From: Capsicum annuum
Lineage: Eukaryota > Streptophyta > Magnoliopsida > Solanales > Solanaceae
Reading direction: 5' to 3'
DNA: 64,000 bases
Assembly: GCF_002878395.1 (NCBI RefSeq)
Contig: NC_061118.1
Location: 124,175,740 to 124,239,739, forward strand
The position numbers and the translations under genes are program-made. The notes below the pieces were generated by a model. The model was given only the letters and a program-made list of their open reading frames with translations. It searched no databases and had not been told where the DNA came from. The first letter of the stretch is position 1, and each line of letters opens with the position of its first letter. Shown here one piece after another: positions 34,401-46,659 of the stretch.

Positions 34401-36399
34401 AACTCAACTAGGTTGGGGTCGATCCCATAAGGAAAACATTGAATAGTTGCTTAACCTTGATATAATTCATGAGCAGTGCATAAAGTAAATAGGGGGAATT
34501 TAGAATTATAGTAACTAGTAACCAAATCTTGAATGCTTTGAATTGTAAACAATAGAAGACGAACACTAGGACTATGTTTCCCCTGGGTTCTCGGCTTCAT
34601 AAATTTCTTGTGTTCAACCCACCTACTCTACTGCTCTGCATGTAAAGTCAACAAGATATATATTATTAACCATATTATGAATGTATTGATAAATATCACC
34701 CTTTACCTTGTGAGTCTCAGGGAGTTGCCTTATTTCTCCTTGTCAATGACTTCAGTTCAACTTTCATCTTTTGAGTTTTAAGATTGTTAGATGAGATGAT
34801 AGAATAATAAGATGGACATGAATCTCAAATTATTATCTTAATCCTGTTTTCCTAAACACCAAATCCCTTGTGAGGATGTTTGAAAATATAGGTTATCCTC
34901 AAGCTTCTACAGTACCTCTGAGGTCAACAAATATGATGAAGATTAATATGCACACAATTACTTTAGAATAGATGAATCTATTACTTCCTTTATATAGCTA
35001 ATCCTCCAGGGTTCCTACAACCTTAGTCAGGGAAATTAGGTGCTCATGTTAATGCAATAATCTATGATAATAAATGAAGAATTCATGTAATTAATTGCAC
35101 AAGAATAATAAGAATAGAATCCAAAGTCTTCAATTGAATAATAACCCAAAATCTCAAGAATAATCTAAAGTATGTAAAAGTATGTAAGAATATTATAAGA
35201 ATGTGTAATCTAATAAAAGATAAACCCTAGGGATTTTATAGTATCTAAAAACAAACCAGAAATCCTAATAAAAATAGAAAAGAAAAAGTAAGCAACACAA
35301 GGTATGACTCGCTCGACCACTCATGATTTATTCTTACGATTCGTACGGTGCCTCCTATATGTTATCTAGTGTCTGATCCTCTAGGGGATTCATCTTTTTG
35401 TTCTTCTTACAACTCCTGCATGAGTCGTACCTTGACCATACAACTCATGGACTTCACTTGTTACCACCTGGGACTTTTTTCTTTAATGTTCTGAACACCG
35501 ATCTACTTATGGTTGAACCATATGAGCCATACTTCAACTTCCAACTCGTATTCTTTGGTGATTTAAACTTTGAATGGAAGACTGAAGTTTTTTTCTCCTT
35601 ATGATTTCTTGACACGACCCAAATTAATATCTTACAACTCGTATGACTGAGTCTTATTGTTTCTTTACTTAGTATTTCTTCTTAGAATTTGGTTTTTGTG
35701 CTTATGAGTCAACCTACGAGTTGTATAATATGTTTACGATTGATGAGATAACTCATATTAGATAAAGACTTTTTCTTTTTCAGAACTTTTCCAATTTCTT
35801 TCCATGCCTCTTCTTTACCCGTTTACCTACAACAAGAAGAAAACCACCTTATATCTACTAAAATAACCTAAGTCCAAGCATAATTTCATTATTTTAAGCA
35901 CCTAAAGTTCCATGTTTCCATGACACATAAACACCCTCAACTTTGAAATTTGTGTCCTCAAGCAAAACAAAATCAAAACTACTAGCACAACAACGATGCT
36001 TTAACATGAAGATACTAAGACACCTATGGCAATGATTTTTTAGTTAACTTTTTCAATATTTTTATTCCCTTCCTAATTTTAACTTTTCAAAATCAACCTC
36101 CTAATTTTAACATTTCAAGAATCAAACTCTACATATTGATTTGGCATACGGAGAAACATAAAGGAATCCAATGATCTCATTACATTTGTAATAGATGACC
36201 AGGCATAAACACGAACCATATTAACTAAACAATCTAGAAACCTACCAACATAATCTTTGTGTGCTCACAATTAAGGAAATCCCATTCACTCAGTTAAAAT
36301 CAATCAATTTATTTAGGGATATAACAAAAGACTCTCTCGCTCATAAATAACTATCACTGGTGTGTACAGAATACCATAGGTTTACCCATATGATCTCTT
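34401..36399. other. Unassigned stretch, no gene seen
   Basis: About 2 kb of AT-rich DNA with only short frames (for example 35398-35604). TTGGGGTCGATCCCATAAGG near 34414 looks like a repeat-family sequence. The part 35300-35760 contains several words of the type CTCGTA, GAGTCGTA and ACGAGTTGTA reminiscent of element C's LTR. I find no LTR pair, terminal inverted repeat or coding domain. Confidence 0.4.
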
Positions 36400-36927
36400 C
36401 CTACGTTTTCAGACAGTTGGGGCAAGATCACTAAAGGACTTTATTTGGCTTGTAACGTAGGTTAGGGGCAGGTATGGTATCTTTTTGGGATTTCTCGGAG
36501 GTCGGGAGGAAGCAGGAGCTTGCATCCACCTCTGCTAATTGTAAACGCGTGAGTTAGCTTAATATTTTTATTTTCTTTTGTTTTTATTTTTTCTTGTTAG
36601 TCTTAGATTGAGTCCATAGTAGTCACTTTTTAGTTTTTTTCACCCTTAAAGTCCTGTACATATTTGAGTAATATTTTTCATTTCATTATCAGAGTCATTA
36701 TTTTTAGTCATCGTGTTTTGCATCTTATACATAGTCGAGTCGTAGTTTTTTTTTCTTTTCTTAGATTTTTTGAACAAATATTACTTATGTTTTGTCCTTA
36801 GATCCTTAGCATAAATATATAGAGACAGTCCACAAAATACAAAAAGATTTTATATTTCATTGAGTCTTTTCCTTAGATCTATAGAGTAAATGAATCGAGT
36901 CCTATTGTCTAGAAAAAAACAAAAAAT
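36400..36927 (+). other. Endogenous pararetrovirus copy G1: leader with possible primer-binding site
   Basis: TGGTATC (36475-36481) fits the first bases of the initiator-methionine tRNA complement and sits where copy G2 has an 11-of-12 match. The following CTTGCATCCACCTCTGC (36513-36529) is shared with G2 (minus, near 55780) and G3 (near 57367). T-rich leader sequence runs to the first ATG. The left boundary is approximate. Confidence 0.6.
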
Positions 36928-39900
36928 ATGTCTGCCACAGAGTCATCACACAACCTTTTTGTCTAGATGAACATGTCTATCACTCCAAGTGATACGTTGT
37001 TATGTAAACTTGACTATATATATGAAGTAGAGGTGCTACCATCACAATAATAGATATGTACCACACCTTTACAAAACCCCTATTCACCTGTTGCTAGAAA
37101 GGTATGCAATCCCTGGATGAATATCAACTTTATGGTCCAAGAAAAGACAAAAGGAGTTAAGGAATATATTGCAGCAACACCATTTGTTCAACACCCTATT
37201 CTGGTAACTCCAGAGGTATAGTTTATATCACTAAAGATGCCAGTGGACTTTATAGAGCAATGGAAAAGTCTTGGATTTAGTCATCTCAATATTAGTGTTG
37301 AGTGAATTGCATTGACATATCAGGGGAGAAAAGGCCGACCAGTTGTGGCGCATCTTTCTCTTCTTGATACTAGATTCAATAACTACCAACATGAAAATTT
37401 TAGTACATCAGAGATTATTCTGGATGATGGTACAGTCTTTGTCACCATGTTCCCCGACTTCAACATACCATTAGTTGATCCACATCTAATGAAGGCATTA
37501 AAGATCCAGGTCTAAACTCTTGATGCTCCGTAGGACAGAAGTGCAAGACATGCCAGATAGTCAACTCTTTACTACCAGATAGCCTGGCGAGTTCAAAACC
37601 ATAATATGAACCTATTTCCTCTAAGTGGCAAGAACTTTTTGTTCTTGACCGTTAATGCAACTGATAAAACCACAGAGTGTAAAAAGATTCCAAGAAGCAT
37701 ATCTAAGGATGAATTGGTTAGCATTATCCTAGCTTTATGGGTCATTACATATGAGGATTTGAGAGCCCATCCTCAACCTCTCTGCTCTACTAATGATTTC
37801 GACCACCACTATCTCAAAAAGCCACCCAAAACCACGTTCTACATCCTCATGTACAACCCAAATGATTACTTTTTGGATGTAAAATACCCAGATACCATCC
37901 TCAAGTTCCTTACTATCTTTATGAGAGAACATGATTGGATAAAGAACTTTAATCATGAGGGTCGTAGTCTGATGTGGCATAAATGACCTTTCTCAGGACA
38001 TTACCAATAGAAGGTTGATTGTGACAGTAGGATTTGCAGAAGAAGGGTTGTACTACTCAACCTGTGATGCTTATAACACCCCTCTACATATCCAGTCACA
38101 TCGATGCTTAACTATTAAACCATCGATCTGAGGATAACCTAACCCGATCTCCAGAATCATCATATGTTATCCAATCGAAGAGTGCTTCAGCTGCCCCACA
38201 ATATGCCATACTTATTAGAGCAATGGAAAGAAGGATACAAACTAACCAGTCTGAAAAGTTCCCACTAGGATCCTCAATAGTAAATTTTCTTGACCAATAA
38301 TGGAAAGAAATGGCCTCATTAGAAGAGAAGGTCTATCTCTTAATATACAATCATGCTAAACTCCAAAATTCCTAAAAAATAACTGTATTTCCTAAATTAT
38401 ATCCTTCACAAGGTTCGGCCCAACCCTTTTCCACTTTCCTACCTCACCCATCCATACCATCACCATTCTCTCGAGCAGCTCCCAAAGATAAACAAGAAGA
38501 GTTCGATATTGCCATGTTTGTATGGGAAAAGAAAGATGCCATGGCAACCCAAAAGGGATACGCCTATGCCATACAGCCAGAGGCCAGAGTATCTATGTAG
38601 TTTTCACATGGATATTCTCTATGGAGAATAGTCCAACTTCCACTTCATTCATCCATACAATTCACTTCACCTCCAGAGGATGAATGGACAAAGAGAGATG
38701 CCAAGATATAAAGAGTCGAGAAGATAAAGTATTCTTGTTAGATTCCCTATAATGCTGATAATATGGTACTGACGCATGCTCCCATCACCATAGTCCAATT
38801 GCTATAGTCTTAGCTGATGATCATGAGATCCAAAGAACACAAACCTATTATGGTGATCCATCAGAGGTTCCTTCATTTCAGAGAGCATCACAAGATTGTG
38901 ATTCTGAAAACTAATTATAGGACAACAATGACAACAAAGTTGATCCAGCATATATGATGATCACAAGCTATGAACGAGATTCCACCACTTCAGATAATCT
39001 CTTGCAGATCCCAGATGAGGAATCGCTTAACAACAAATAGGTCTCTCTCAAGCAGTGTCTTCTCAAAAGTAATGACACGGCTGCTGACATGACTAACTCT
39101 AGTCAAGTTGACCCAAGTGTCATTCCAAAGGGTGATAAGCTTATGCCTAAAAATTCAAATCCTCACACAGGCTCCTATCCTTCAGATAAGCATAAGGAAA
39201 CTTTCTTAGGCAACCTCATGTCAGATGAATCTTCCCAATCTGTACACTCCGATAATATGCATAAAGATCTATCTCTCAAGCTTGAAAGGTCTCCTCGGCT
39301 ATGATGGAATTAGGAAAGGCAAAAGAGATACATGTAGTTCAGATGGGCCAAAATAAAGAAACCACCAGACAAAGAACTGATGATCGCTAAAGATGAAAAA
39401 TCCTCCAAAAAGATAGATCCAGGCAAATACAAATGTTTTATCTTACATGACAAATGATACTTTGCAAAAGGATGTCCTAAGTCCCAAAAGGCAAAGAAGG
39501 AAGTAAGAGCTTTGGCGCAAGACTCGAAGAAGACCATGGATTGTTATGGAGATCTTGATTATCCTCATCCAGCTGCAGGGGAAATTCCCAGGTCTGCTTG
39601 CAACACAGAGAAAGAAATATCTGAAGACATCTTCATCAATGGCCAACTGCCATCTTTCATTATTAGACAATCATTTGGTGCTAACAATAACTTTTATGTT
39701 GATGAATGTGTTAAGAAATCCAATTGCCTGAGGAGAAATGTCCATCCATTTTAGAGAACACTCTAGTAAACTAGTGGTCTCTCAATTGGTCCTTGAGCAA
39801 TACGAGCTGACTACGGATCCAATTTCAGAAAGGAAGCAGGAACTGACGTCAGAGGGGAAAGAAACTATTGTTGCAACTCCATTTCTACCTTAGGACTTTA

Positions 39901-41393
39901 GAACTTTTAGAATAATAATGAATCTAGTTGAAAGTGGTCAATACACGATACCGTCAGGCTATAAATCCAGAATCTTGCTAGAAGCCTTCTACAAAGATGC
40001 GGGCTATACCAGGAAGGCTATTCCTCTAGGCAATGCATAGTCTATCCAAGAAGAGATTTATACTACAACAGATTATTAAGAACTACCCAGTTCTTAATCT
40101 TTATTGTGGAAGAAAGAATCTTGTTAAGAAGTATGATTGCCCCTATTCGAGCTATCAGGTAGGATACCAACTAAAGCTATTCTTTAGGAGATTCAAACTA
40201 CCCAGACCTCCTAACAACAAAAATAAGGTGGTCAAGCAAGCCAGGCATTTTAGATAAAAAAACCCAATAGATTACCAGAAGTAGAATGATAGTTACTTCA
40301 TCTACAGAAAGCCTAGTCACTTTGCGACAAACTTTCCTCAACTCAAGAAGTCAAAAGACGTTGTCCACCTCTTGGGAGAAATAGATGATCATGCTAAAAT
40401 CTATCTCAACAAAGAGGACAACCTTGAATCAGTCTTCTCGCTAGAAGAAGAACCGACGGAGGACACCATCTTCTCCATAGTTATTTATGAATAATAAAGA
40501 TATATCTATGCCAATGATCCCTACCTAATATGTAGCACTAGAGAAGGAGGCAACTAAAAATTAGCAAGCCAGTTTATCAGGTTCAACACATTAAGAATAT
40601 TATCTTCTGGAATAGCTGATTACTTTCTAGATTTGTTCAACAGATATATGGATCCTTCAGATCCATTTATCCTCCAAGAAATCCAGACATTTAACAAACT
40701 TTAAGCATTTAAAGGGTGCAAAAAATACATGTTGAAGCCATTCGGAGAACATCTGGGATATATCTTATGTTATGTGTTCATTATACTAGCCGATGATTCT
40801 GAATAATAACTCCTATGGTTGTTCTGGTACATACACCACTAGTACTATACTATATTAGAGTTCAAGTGTTATGCCTTCAGGCATTATGATTAAATCAAAC
40901 AACTCCAAGAGGATTTATGCTATACTAGATTCGATGCTCTAAAGATTCCTGCGATGCAACGATCTTTATGTTGTATCACCTGGTAGGAATCACATTCCAC
41001 GAAGTCCAAGCCTAGTCAGAAATTTTAATACTATGAAAATTTCCCAATCTAGTGCTGTATCATGACAATGAATGCTATAAAGAACAATGCTTCACTCTCC
41101 AGAAAACTAAATGTATTCCAAAGAAAAGGGACTACACCGATAATGAAGACTGACAAATACCAATGGAATATTAGCCACCATATGAGTTAAAAAATGATAA
41201 ATATACAAGCATATGGATGAAGGCTCCTCTGCAGGAATGTAAAGGTTTATCCAAGAAAAAAAGTTACTTCACCAGATCAATGAAGAGAAGCTTGGAAGGC
41301 CAAGAACACCTCAGAAAGAATCACAAAGTAGATTGGTGGATGGAAGAAGGATACACAAGCTCACCACCATCGGCACCATCTAACAATGCCTAA
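36928..41393 (+). pseudogene. Endogenous pararetrovirus G1 polyprotein (movement protein, capsid and zinc-finger regions), broken
   Basis: A decayed Caulimoviridae polyprotein frame starting ATGTCTGCCA, the same start as copy G3. Movement-protein domain (30K type) at 37020-37590: RKGRPVVAHLSLLDTRFNNY and VFVTMFPDFNIPL are clear. A following conserved stretch at 37690-37990 includes ISKDEL and KKPPKTTFYIL. A Glu/Lys-rich capsid-like part follows (38480-39400), then a degraded CCHC finger (KCFILHDK near 39433, FAKGCPKSQ near 39460), a second finger-like site near 40290 (YRKPSHFATNF) and an acidic stretch near 40430. The C-terminal tail EEGYTSSPPSAPSNNA ends at 41393, shared with G2. Dozens of stops and frame changes break it. 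I could not find a reverse transcriptase YxDD box between the second finger and the tail. It cannot make virus. Confidence 0.75.
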
Positions 41394-41449
41394 AAGATGA
41401 TATCAGATAACATATGCAAGAAGTTACCCTCTCTAGCGGGTTACCCTTC
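41394..41449 (+). other. G1 intergenic region, left stub
   Basis: After the polyprotein stop comes GATATCAGATAACATATGC and AAGTTACCCTCTCTAGCGGG, the start of the viral intergenic repeat region. It is cut at CCTTC by element H and resumes at 53032. The same order is seen reversed in G2 near 57180-57130. Confidence 0.8.
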
Positions 41450-42715
41450 TGTAATACCTTATACTTTTCCTAGCTAATTTCATCTCAAGAATTTCAAGTA
41501 TTAGCTTCTAAATTGAATAATGGTTATACCATGAGGAATATTTAAGATTTTCAATTTTTGTCATATGGGAAATTCAATAAGATTTTCATCCATGTAAGAT
41601 TCTCCTAAATTCGATAATCGGATCAGAAGTAACGACTATTTCAAGTTTTCATCATAAAACAGTGCCATATTAGTCAGTGGAGCTCCACGCCAGAAGAGGA
41701 AATGGCATTTGGAAAATTCCAGTAGGGGTCTGCGATTATGGCACATCATGCCAGAGCCCAAATTTAGAATTGTCCTTTTCCAGTGTCAGAGTGATTTTCT
41801 CCGCGTCGTCGCAAAGTTCCAATTCGCAAAAGAAGGGGCAACATGATGGCCCCGCTTTGCGCCATCTTTTATTTTTCAAACTGTCAAATTCCACTGACAC
41901 AACGCAATATCGTCGTGTCGCGCTAGGCGTTTAGTTCGAAAATTTTTTACTGAAATTAAATGACGCGTCTAGGGTTAAAAGGGTCAACTTTCCACCCTTA
42001 TTTAAGCCTTTTAACATATGATTCAGCCACTTTTCACCCAAAATACACTCTCTTCTCTTAAAAACCTCTCAAGAACAAGCTTGGGTTTTCATAGAAGATC
42101 TAATTCAAAGAAAGTTTTTCCATCAATCTTTATGAAATCACGAACTAAGCTATGCATAGCGTTCATTCATGGACTCCTTTCATCCTTGAAGACTAAGAAT
42201 CCCTTTTCTAAATTCAAGTTTATGGATTTGCTTATGAATTTCACGATTGGGCAACTCTTGTTCATGTGGATAATGAGAAATTGAATTCTACTCCATGTTG
42301 GGTGATAAATTCTATGTCGGTTTCATTATTATACATATAGATTCATGCAAACCTATGATTAAACCCTTGAATGATGAAATTAAAATTGAACCATGATGTT
42401 TAATTATCATACAATGATGTTTACATTTACCATTCCTATAATATTTTAGATTAAATGCCTAGATGAAGGAAAAGTGTCTGACTAGCATGATACTAAGAAA
42501 TTCCCATGTATGTACAAGTTATGCCTATCACATGTTTTGATGAAATGCTTCTATAAATGTATTATGGATTATGATGTTAGTCATATTTTCAAGTACGTTA
42601 TGCTTGGTCAGTTTCCTTCCATCGAGTCCTGAGGGTACTCATACCCGATATAATAGCAGTGTGCCTAGAGCCATGTCATATTTTCATGATACTCTCAGTC
42701 AAGCTATGATCCTTA

Positions 42716-43986
42716 GGGCCCGTTTTGCCATGGAAATTTTTTCCTTTTTTCCAAATTTTTTTTTCTGGAGTTGAAACATGTGGTGTTTGGCCATGAAAAT
42801 TCAGAAAATAATTTTGGAAAATTTTTCTGAAAAGGGAAAATAGGTTTTTATTGTTTTCACAATTTTCCAACTCTAATTTCTACTTTTATTATTATTATTA
42901 CATATAACCTCAATCTTTTAAATTTTTACATAAAACTCTCCTTATAGCATTAATTTTTCAATATTACGTATATAACAATTTTAAAGAATAAGATAATTAT
43001 TATTTGAAACTTAAAGCTATCCTAATTAATATATATCTCTTTTTCTCTCTCTTCATTATTTTTATCCCTTATTTAAGACATTACTTTACTGCTAATTTAT
43101 ATTTATATCCATAAATGTATAAAGTATTATATGTATACCCATAAATATATAAAGTATTATAATTAAAATAGAAATATACAAAGTATGTTATATATAAAGT
43201 TTGTACCATGTATATACCATATACACACATATAAATATACAAAGTATTAAGAAACATACTAAGCATATTTATAATATAAATATACAAAGTACGTTATACA
43301 TGAAGTTTATACCATGTATATAATATATACACACATATATAAAAATACAAAGTATAAAGAAACATACTAAGCATATTTATATATTTATGGTATATGATAT
43401 ATATACCATAAATATGCAAAGCATGTTTTTACATAGAAATAATTTATTCACACACAGTAAAATATTTCATGTATAATAAAATTAAAGAAATAAATTAGAG
43501 GCACCCTAAAATTTAATAACAACTCATTATTTCCTATTTTTTAGAAACAAAAAATGAAGGAAATAAATTAAATAAATTCCTAAAAAAATAAATTTGTTTG
43601 AAATATAATATTTATTACCTAAAACCCAGGAAGCAGTGATCTGTTAATACAACATCCATATTTAAAATTTTCAAATATGAGAAAACGGCTATTAATGTAA
43701 ATATTATATATGTCATAATTGAATTTCATTAAATATGACCATGTATATGTAATTATTTTAATAATAGTGGCTAATTGTATTCTTTTTCCATTAGTAGGTA
43801 AATTTTAGTTGGGTGATTTTGCTAGTTCGTAAAAGTTAGGGCATAAAATCATATTTAAAAAAGTTTTTTCAAAAGTCAAAAAAAAAATTCAAAAAGGACA
43901 TGGCCAAACACAACTCCAACTCCAATTTCAACTCAAACTTCAACTCCAACTCTGGAAAATTTTAGTTTTCATGGCCAAACGACTAC
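42716..43986. mobile_element. PIF/Harbinger-like non-autonomous DNA transposon in element H 5' LTR
   Basis: A 1271-bp AT-rich insertion absent from the 3' LTR, whose uninterrupted site reads CCTTAGACTTCAG near 51745. TTA is duplicated at 42713-42715 and 43987-43989. The ends are inverted and imperfect: GGGCCCGTTTTGCCATGGAA on the left and, reversed, GTAGTCGTTTGGCCATGAAA on the right. A second inverted pair lies inside (GTGTTTGGCCATG at 42783 and its complement near 43899), as does CTGGAGTTG at both ends. A 3-bp TTA duplication and G-rich ends fit the Tourist/PIF-Harbinger group. No transposase is encoded, and an imperfect 106-bp tandem duplication lies at 43181-43390. Confidence 0.8.
43181..43390. 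repeat. Tandem duplication (period about 106 bp) inside the DNA transposon
   Basis: AAGTATGTTATATATAAAG (43181) and AAGTACGTTATACATGAAG (43287) begin two similar units, both containing ATACACACATAT, ACAAAGTAT and GAAACATACTAAGCATATTT. Confidence 0.75.
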
Positions 43987-45280
43987 TTAGATTTCAGATA
44001 CTTTTAAGACTCACGAAATCTCCATGATCTAATGAACTCAGTAATAGTATTTTGTCAGTCAAAGGAATTCAGTAATTCAGCCCATGTTCTGTTCAATTAA
44101 ATCATTTTCAGTGTCTATTTAAATGGGAGTAGAAATTAGCACCGAGTGAACCCAAGGATGGGAACACACACTATCAGATGATGGTGTGATCCTTAGAAGT
44201 CATTCTTGCATTTTCGAACTTTGTAGCCAGCATAAGTTGAGACATCAAAACTGCCTATTAAGGTTGATAAGGTAGATAAACACTGTCAGATAAGGCCTCA
44301 CTATTCTCATATAAAGGACACTATCAAATAAGTGTCACCCACAGCTTGTCCTTACAGGTGGTGTGGTATTGACACCCTTCCGATTGGGGTTACAGATTGG
44401 ACCCTAACTCAGCCATCAGGGCGTATCAGGGGCATGTTGGTTAGATAACTACTTCTTATAGTTTCATGTTACAGAATTAGGACTGTCAGACATAGTCAAT
44501 CAATCTCAGTAATAGAACTCAGATAGTTCTTCAGATTTTATGACTGTCATATATAGTCAAATCAGATATAGTACAAAACTCAGATAGTTTCATCAGATTT
44601 AGAACTATCAAATACAGTCACTCATATTTTTTGTTATATTTAGATTCAGTAATCATGTCATCATAGTATTAGTGTCAGTTGTTATGTCTCATGCATGTAT
44701 TTTTATACTCATATAGTTACTCAGTTATTATTATTGTTCATTCATATGAACCGTATACATTCCGCCTACCTCACATGCATACAAATATATTCAAAGTACA
44801 GAAGCATTTGCGCTATGGTGTCTTATACCATAGGTTCATAGACACGAGCTTAGATTTAAGATATCCACAGACAGAGTTAGAAGTGAGTCCTCATCTTTCA
44901 AGGATATGATTATTTCCCTATAATCTCATTAATCAGTTTATTAGTTGGAGTTAGTCGGGAATATGTCCCATAGTCGGGGATATGTCCGATCAACTCCTTA
45001 CTTAGATAGTTCAGTCAGTTAGAGGCTTTCTAGAATTTTATGTTTTAGACTTCAGTATTTTAAGTTGTTTTGGGTATTTCATAACCCTCCTAGATATTAT
45101 ATTTTTATCAGATACTATGTCTCAGTTTTGAACCTTATGGCCTTTCGTTCATATTTCCGCATCATAAAGTATTTTATGCAATATATAGGTATTGATATCA
45201 GTCATGGGTTAGCTTGTGGTTCTTTAGGATCATGAGCACTGTGTAGCATTCCGAGCACCAGGATCGGGGAATTACAAACT

Positions 45281-45292
45281 TGGTATCAGTGC
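45281..45292 (+). promoter_or_regulatory. Primer-binding site of element H
   Basis: TGGTATCAGTGC, four bases after the LTR end; 11 of 12 positions fit the initiator-methionine tRNA complement. Confidence 0.9.
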
Positions 45293-45498
45293 CTAAGGTT
45301 CAACAGAGTCCTAGGAAGTCTGAAAGCCACATCTAGTAGAGTCTTATACATGGGTGCATTATGCACCACATTTATGTGCAAGAGGATATAAGATGTTTTA
45401 GGAACAGTTTCCCCTCTTTCAGTATTCATGTCATGCCAGTGAGCATAATCTCAAGTTAATCTCTCCATCTAACCACTTCTCCCTTTCTTCTATAGAAC

Positions 45499-46640
45499 AT
45501 GCCGCCTAAAAGAAGAAACCAAAAATCAGTTAGCCCCTCAGCCCAAAGAACCTTTGGGCTAACATGTTTCTCATGAGGAGTTCGGGGAAGCATTCACTAC
45601 TCTTACTTAGTCAGTTGCTGCTCAGAATGAATGTCCAACTATCATTTCGGCCAACCTAGTGGCTAATTCAGCTGCATCTAGGATTCAAGACTTTACGCTA
45701 ATGAATTATCCATACTTTCTTCGATCTAAAATGGATGAGAACCCTCAGGAATTCCTAAATTAGGTGTAGAAGGATACAGAAATAATGGGGGTTACTTCAA
45801 GTAAGAGTGTTGAGCTAGCTGCATATCAGTTGTAGGATGTTTCTCATACTTATTTTAAACAGTTAAAGTCAGAAAGGCCAGATGATGTAGGGCCTATAGA
45901 GTGGGAGAAGTTTTTCACTGCACTCTTCGAAAAATTCTTTCACTAAGAGCTTAGAGAGGATAAGGTTCTAGAATTAATCAACCTCAGGCAGGGCAATATG
46001 ATAGTAAAAGAGTATTCTCTTAAGTTTACTCAAATAGCCATATATTCCTTTTATGTAGTTGCAGACAGTAGAGCCAAGATGAGTAAGTTCGCTTTAGGGG
46101 TGAATGATAGCATAGTGAATGAGGGAAGATCCACCATAATAAATAGTGACATGACTGTAGCCAGGCTTATGAATCATGCTCAGCAGATAGAAGAGTAGAA
46201 GATTAAGAAGAGGGAGAAGTAGAATAATAGAGTAAAGATAGGCATTTTCAACTTCGCTCAGCCTAAATCAGAAGAAGAAAACCTTTCCCAGTTTTATCGT
46301 AAGTCATCAGTTCCATCACCTTCTTCAGCTAGTGCTCTAGTTCCTAAGTTTAGGAAGGGTAACAGAGATAGAGCACCAGGCTCTAATACTCAGGGTAGTA
46401 TTAGCAATGTCCAAACTAATCCCTTTTGTCAAACTTGTGGTAAGAATCACAAGGTGCTTGTAGAACTAGTAGCAATGTCTATTTCGGTTATGGCAAGCCA
46501 GGCTACAGACTCAGAGACTGCCCTCAATTAGATTATTAGAGTTATCTCCGCTACTCAGCTCAGTCCAGTCACCCGAATCAACAGGGTGCCACCACAAGTG
46601 CTACTAGTGGGTAATGCTCAAATTATTTCTATGCTCTTCA
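45499..46640 (+). pseudogene. gag: Element H gag
   Basis: Starts at ATG 45499 (MPPKRRNQKS). The core is seen as LMNYPYFLRSKMDENPQEFL near 45700 and in the open part 45998-46198 (MIVKEYSLKFTQIAIYSFYV and ARLMNHAQQIEE). A Lys-rich linker with several TAG stops follows, then the zinc-knuckle start CQTCGKNHK near 46432; the remaining ligands are lost through a frame change. The homologous gag of element D guides the assignment. Confidence 0.85.
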
Positions 46641-46659
46641 GTCCTGACAGGATCAAGAA

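Larger units (their letters stand above)
41450..45276 (+). repeat. 5' LTR of element H (3827 bp including a 1.27-kb insertion)
   Basis: Starts TGTAATACCTTATAC and ends GGGGAATTACA. TATTTAAG near 41998 is the likely TATA box, matched at 51028 in the 3' LTR. Removing the insertion 42716-43986 and one TTA leaves about 2.55 kb, equal to the 3' LTR. Its CpG-rich section (41660-41940) has more TG/CA in place of CG than the 3' LTR. Confidence 0.93.

Noticed and set aside
43081..43287. Tyr/Ile-rich minus-strand frame
   Set aside because: Product of AT-rich tandem repeats within the DNA transposon.
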